From contig OZ245730.1 of assembly GCA_965227145.1 (NCBI GenBank), positions 3,720,001 through 3,784,000 of the forward strand: a DNA stretch of 64,000 nt, written 5' to 3'. Positions 60,733 to 64,000 of this stretch are shown in pieces; position 1 is the first letter of the stretch, and each line of letters opens with the position of its first letter. A program made the translations under genes and the position numbers. Source of the DNA: JACKAQ01 sp965227145. GTDB lineage: Bacteria > Calditrichota > Calditrichia > RBG-13-44-9 > J075. The notes below the pieces were generated by a model. That model worked only from the letters and a program-made list of their open reading frames with translations, made no database searches and had not been told where the DNA came from.

Positions 60733-63009
60733 ATGAGCGAATCAAACGGTAAAACCTTGGTTGTTGTAGAATCTCCCGCAAAAGCGAAAACAATCAATAA
60801 AATATTAGGCAATCAATACAAAGTGACTGCATCTGTAGGGCATATTATTGATTTGCCAAAAAGTAAGCTGGGCGTTGATATCGATAATGGATTTGAGCCG
60901 GAATACACGGTTATCAAAGGTAAAAATGACATTATCAAACAGTTGACATCTGAAGCGAAATCTGCCAGCAATGTATTAATCGCCACTGACCCTGACCGCG
61001 AAGGTGAAGCAATAGCGTATTTTATCGCAGACAGCATTAACAAGGTAAATACCAATATTCGCAGAATTGAATTTAATGAGATCACCAAACCCGCGGTTTT
61101 GCGAGCAATCGAAAAGCCACGCGATATTGATATGGATCGCGTTCAGGCACAACAGGCTCGCCGCGTATTGGACCGGATAGTTGGTTATCAGGTCAGCCCG
61201 ATTTTGTGGCGATCCATTTACAAAGGTTTGAGCGCCGGACGAGTTCAATCGGTCGCTTTGCGTCTCATTTGTGAGCGCGAAGTTGAGATTGAAGGTTTTC
61301 AAACCATTGAATATTGGAGCGTTACCGCAAATCTGGAAACCGTTTCCAAAGAGAAATTTACTGCAAAGCTGGTAAAAATTGATGGCAAAACGCTAAATCC
61401 GGAAAAGTTCCGGATCGGCACTCAAGCCGAAGCACAACAACATTATAAAAAACTTCAAAACGCAGAATATAGTGTTGAAAATATTAAACGGGAACAGGTC
61501 AAAAAACACCCGCTTCCGCCGTTTATCACCAGCACATTACAGCAAGACGGTGCCCGTCGATACGGCATGAGCACCTCCCGAATTATGCAGGCTGCCCAAA
61601 AATTATACGAAGGCATCAGCATCGAAGGAAAAGGCGAAGTTGGACTGATCACGTATATGAGGACTGACTCTACCCGTATCAGCCCGGAAGCGCTGACATC
61701 GGTTCGTGAATATATTCAGCAAGCTTACGGTGCCGAATATTTACCAGATAAACCCAATTTCTACAAAACGAAAAAAAGCGCTCAGGATGCTCACGAAGCC
61801 ATTCGTCCAACCTATATCGGCGCTGAGTTTGAACCACAACGGCTGAAAAAATATCTCACATCGGATCAATTCAAAATTTACGATTTGATTTGGAAACGAT
61901 TTGTCGCATGCCAACTGAAACCGGCCATTGCTGATAGAATGACCATCGATATCATTGCGGCGAAAGATTACACATTCCGTGCAACCGGCGAAGTACTTGT
62001 TTTCCCCGGTTTTTTATCTGTCTATCAGGAATCTGCGCCCGATGACGTAAAAAGTGACGATGACGATCAGCAAAACCCCGAAAATCTGCCCAAACAAATT
62101 TCGGAAGGCGAAATCCTCGATCTTCTTGAATTGCTGCTCAAACAGCATTTCACCAAACCACCGGCAAGATACACGGAGAGTTCGCTGGTTAAAATTCTGG
62201 ATAAATTGGGAATCGGGCGGCCGAGCACATATTCGTCAATTATTTCCACCTTATTGAACCGAACTTATGTTGAAAAACAGGATCGGTCATTAGTGCCAAC
62301 GGCTCTGGGAAGAACGGTTAACGAGTTGTTAATTAAGCACTTCCCAAATATTTTCAACGTTCAGTTTACTGCTGAAATGGAAAATGAACTGGATAAAATC
62401 GAACAACATGAGGCATCCTATCTTGAAACGATGGACAGCTTTTACCAGCCGTTTAAACAAACGCTGGATCATGTTAGCGATCAAATTCAGAATATTAAAA
62501 AGTCGCTGCAAAAAACCAGCGAAGAGATGTGCGACAAATGCGGTAAACCGATGGTGGTAAAGTGGGGACGCAATGGCCAGTTCCTGGCTTGCAGCGGTTT
62601 TCCTGATTGCAAAAACACCAAACCACTTCCCGAAGAAGTGGAACAAACCGCAACCGATGAAAAGTGTGAAAAATGCGGCAGCCCAATGGCAATTCGCAAA
62701 GGACGATATGGCGAATTTCTGGCGTGCACGCGATATCCTGAATGTAAAAATGCCCGACCGATAACAACTGGTGTTCCCTGCCCTGTTGATGGCGGCGAAA
62801 TTGTTCAGCGCACTTCCAAACGCGGCAAAGTATTCTACAGCTGCAATAATTATCCAAAATGCAAATTTGCCCTTTGGAATTTACCCCGCGCAGTAGAGTG
62901 TCCAAATTGCCATTACCCGCTGATGGAAGAAAAAACCACGCGCAAAGATGGTATTTTTCTGCAATGCCCGGAATGCAAACATCGCCAGAAAGTAGAATCA
63001 ACTTCGTGA
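60733..63009 (+). CDS. topA: DNA topoisomerase I
   Basis: 758 residues from ATG 60733; an in-frame TTG at 60721, overlapping the smg stop, is the alternative start. The Toprim domain is at the N-terminus (LVVVESPAKAKTINKILGNQ, IATDPDREGEAIAYFIAD). The catalytic Tyr308 is in TYMRTDSTRIS. Four C-terminal zinc-ribbon units follow: CDKCGKPMVVKWGRNGQFLA, CEKCGSPMAIRKGRYGEFLA, CPVDGGEIVQRTSKRGKVFY and CPNCHYPL. In the third the first pair is spaced CPVDGG without a second Cys, so it is degenerate. The enzyme relaxes negative supercoils by single-strand passage. It lies between smg and xerC, a common order. Confidence 0.95.
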   Translation: MSESNGKTLVVVESPAKAKTINKILGNQYKVTASVGHIIDLPKSKLGVDIDNGFEPEYTVIKGKNDIIKQLTSEAKSASNVLIATDPDREGEAIAYFIADSINKVNTNIRRIEFNEITKPAVLRAIEKPRDIDMDRVQAQQARRVLDRIVGYQVSPILWRSIYKGLSAGRVQSVALRLICEREVEIEGFQTIEYWSVTANLETVSKEKFTAKLVKIDGKTLNPEKFRIGTQAEAQQHYKKLQNAEYSVENIKREQVKKHPLPPFITSTLQQDGARRYGMSTSRIMQAAQKLYEGISIEGKGEVGLITYMRTDSTRISPEALTSVREYIQQAYGAEYLPDKPNFYKTKKSAQDAHEAIRPTYIGAEFEPQRLKKYLTSDQFKIYDLIWKRFVACQLKPAIADRMTIDIIAAKDYTFRATGEVLVFPGFLSVYQESAPDDVKSDDDDQQNPENLPKQISEGEILDLLELLLKQHFTKPPARYTESSLVKILDKLGIGRPSTYSSIISTLLNRTYVEKQDRSLVPTALGRTVNELLIKHFPNIFNVQFTAEMENELDKIEQHEASYLETMDSFYQPFKQTLDHVSDQIQNIKKSLQKTSEEMCDKCGKPMVVKWGRNGQFLACSGFPDCKNTKPLPEEVEQTATDEKCEKCGSPMAIRKGRYGEFLACTRYPECKNARPITTGVPCPVDGGEIVQRTSKRGKVFYSCNNYPKCKFALWNLPRAVECPNCHYPLMEEKTTRKDGIFLQCPECKHRQKVESTS

Positions 63010-63041
63010 CGGCATTTTTTGCACAATCCACAAGTTTTCTC

Positions 63042-63070
63042 TTGACTTTTATCGATCTCCTAACTATGAT
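63042..63070 (+). promoter_or_regulatory. Strong sigma-70-type promoter upstream of xerC
   Basis: TTGACT (63042-63047) and TATGAT (63065-63070) have exact 17-base spacing; each differs from consensus at one position. It starts just after the topA stop, so xerC has its own promoter and a leader of about 220 bases in addition to readthrough from topA. Confidence 0.7.
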
Positions 63071-63137
63071 ACAGACGAGTGTTTAATAAAATCATCGTTT
63101 CTGGAAGATGCCTTTACGGAGACTTGGGAATCTTCAA

Positions 63138-63206
63138 ATGAATAAATTTCTTACTTCAATTTTTCTTTGTCCCCTCATCACTTTTGTTGCTATTCTGTGG
63201 TATTAA
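63138..63206 (+). CDS. Tiny hydrophobic leader ORF, doubtful
   Basis: 22 codons from ATG 63138 to TAA, giving MNKFLTSIFLCPLITFVAIL plus two residues. It is wholly hydrophobic after the first Lys and could insert in the membrane. It lies in the long leader between the 63042-63070 promoter and xerC. The ribosome-binding sequence (GGAGACTTGGGA) is rather distant. It may be a regulatory leader peptide or chance. Confidence 0.2.
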   Translation: MNKFLTSIFLCPLITFVAILWY

Positions 63207-63298
63207 TTGCCACGAGCAACCAATCTAAAGCCTACATTAATTAATTTTTTTAGGACAGGTTGGTAACAACAACATTAAGTGAAAAAGGGAACTCCTTC

Positions 63299-64000
63299 AT
63301 GTGGAATGGCTTAGACCAGTTTATACACTATCTCACGCATCAGAAACGCTACTCCAAAAGTACTGTAACTTCGTATCAAAACGATCTTTCTCAATTTATA
63401 GATTATACTGAGAAACGTTTAAAAGCAGATAATCCGGATATCAATTTGATTTCCAATCGATTGATTCGTGATTTTATGGGAGAATTGCTAAAATCCGGAT
63501 TTAGCAAAAGAAGCATCAGCCGAAAGCTTTCGGCAATCAAATCATACTTTCGTTATCTCCAACGATCTCAACAAGTTACAGATAATCCTGCTACAGCCGT
63601 ATCCGCACCACGTAAGGAACGGTTGCTGCCAACGGTGATCAGCATTGAGCAAGCCCGGGAATTAATGACCCTCCCGCCGGATGACGATTTCGAAGGATTG
63701 CGGGACCGTGCTATTCTCGAATTATTGTATGGCTCAGGCTTACGATTGAATGAATTGCTCACTTTGCGTTTTGATCAGGTGGATTTGGTAAACCAACAGT
63801 TACGAATTATGGGGAAACGCCAAAAAGAACGGATTTTGCCACTTGGCAAATATGCCAAAGCAGCTTTGGAACGTTATTTCGATAATCGTTCTTCAGAAAT
63901 CAATCTTTTTGAGGATCCGTCGATAATATTTGTTAGTAGAAAAGGTAAGAAATTGTATCCTTTAGCGGTTCAGAAAATGACAAAAAAATATTTGAGCCAA
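63299..64000 (+). CDS. xerC: Tyrosine recombinase XerC (3' end outside window)
   Basis: 234 residues are visible before the window edge; Xer proteins are about 300 long. The N-terminal SAM-like core-binding domain (FIHYLTHQKRYSKSTVTSYQ, NDLSQFIDYTE, SISRKLSAIKSYFRYLQR) is followed by the catalytic domain with Arg149 in YGSGLRLNELLTL and the Lys-containing beta hairpin IMGKRQKERILPL. The C-terminal HxxR and Tyr lie beyond position 64000. XerC with XerD resolves chromosome dimers at dif. The position after topA matches the topA-xerC-hslV-hslU order of many bacteria, favouring XerC over an integrase. AAGGGA lies about 8 bases before ATG. Confidence 0.9.
   Translation, partial: MWNGLDQFIHYLTHQKRYSKSTVTSYQNDLSQFIDYTEKRLKADNPDINLISNRLIRDFMGELLKSGFSKRSISRKLSAIKSYFRYLQRSQQVTDNPATAVSAPRKERLLPTVISIEQARELMTLPPDDDFEGLRDRAILELLYGSGLRLNELLTLRFDQVDLVNQQLRIMGKRQKERILPLGKYAKAALERYFDNRSSEINLFEDPSIIFVSRKGKKLYPLAVQKMTKKYLSQ

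Overview
This 64 kb window comes from a Gram-negative bacterium, most likely of the FCB superphylum (a Calditrichota, KSB1 or Ignavibacteria-like lineage). The evidence is C-terminal type IX secretion sorting domains of the 'QNYPNPFNP' type on two secreted proteins, a TonB-dependent receptor, a Wza/Wzc/BY-kinase capsule export set, and the gene order smg(DUF494)-topA-xerC. No rRNA, tRNA, CRISPR array, insertion sequence or prophage gene was found. The phylum is an inference; no marker gene here fixes it.

Layout. 1-1.3 kb: tail of an unidentified gene, a secreted DUF3299 protein and a Phd/VapC-type toxin-antitoxin pair with an 11-bp-arm operator. 1.3-5.3 kb (minus): a TonB-dependent receptor, a secreted Asp-box (BNR) T9SS protein and a small membrane protein. 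5.5-6.7 kb (plus): a CgeB-like glycosyltransferase. 6.9-37.3 kb (minus): a very large exopolysaccharide locus, read from wza at 37.3 kb down to a phosphodiesterase at 6.9 kb. It holds export and chain-length control (Wza, Wzz, BY-kinase), amino-sugar synthesis (4,6-dehydratase domain, DegT aminotransferase, formyltransferase, PIG-L deacetylase), a priming sugar transferase, five glycosyltransferases counting the CgeB-like one, Wzx flippase, O-antigen-ligase-type polymerase, two NodB deacetylases, AsnB-type amidotransferase, two VanZ-LamG fusion proteins, two alkaline-phosphatase-superfamily enzymes and a T9SS beta-helix protein. It resembles exosortase (XrtA/PEP-CTERM) EPS loci, but has no exosortase.

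38-43 kb: a pentapeptide-repeat membrane protein divergent from DNA polymerase II (polB), whose promoter overlaps a perfect palindrome. 42.8-43.9 kb (minus): a bcp peroxiredoxin followed by a SelL-like redox protein whose first catalytic Cys codon is an in-frame TGA, so it is a probable selenoprotein with a UxxC motif. 44-49.5 kb (plus): a PAS histidine kinase, a sigma-54 response regulator, a tandem universal stress protein behind a sigma-54-like promoter, and two cyclic-nucleotide-binding-domain proteins without DNA-binding domains. 49.6-59.9 kb: aconitase, a double-HAMP chemotaxis receptor, a HAD phosphatase, a lamin-tail surface protein, fumarase C and a small membrane protein. 60.2-64 kb (plus): smg, topA and the start of xerC, cut by the window end.

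The most notable items are the UxxC selenoprotein, the fused sugar-transferase/dehydratase with a damaged transferase active site, the twin VanZ-LamG proteins, and the stress module with a 19-bp-spacer palindromic promoter. All functions are read from sequence motifs by eye; no database search was run.
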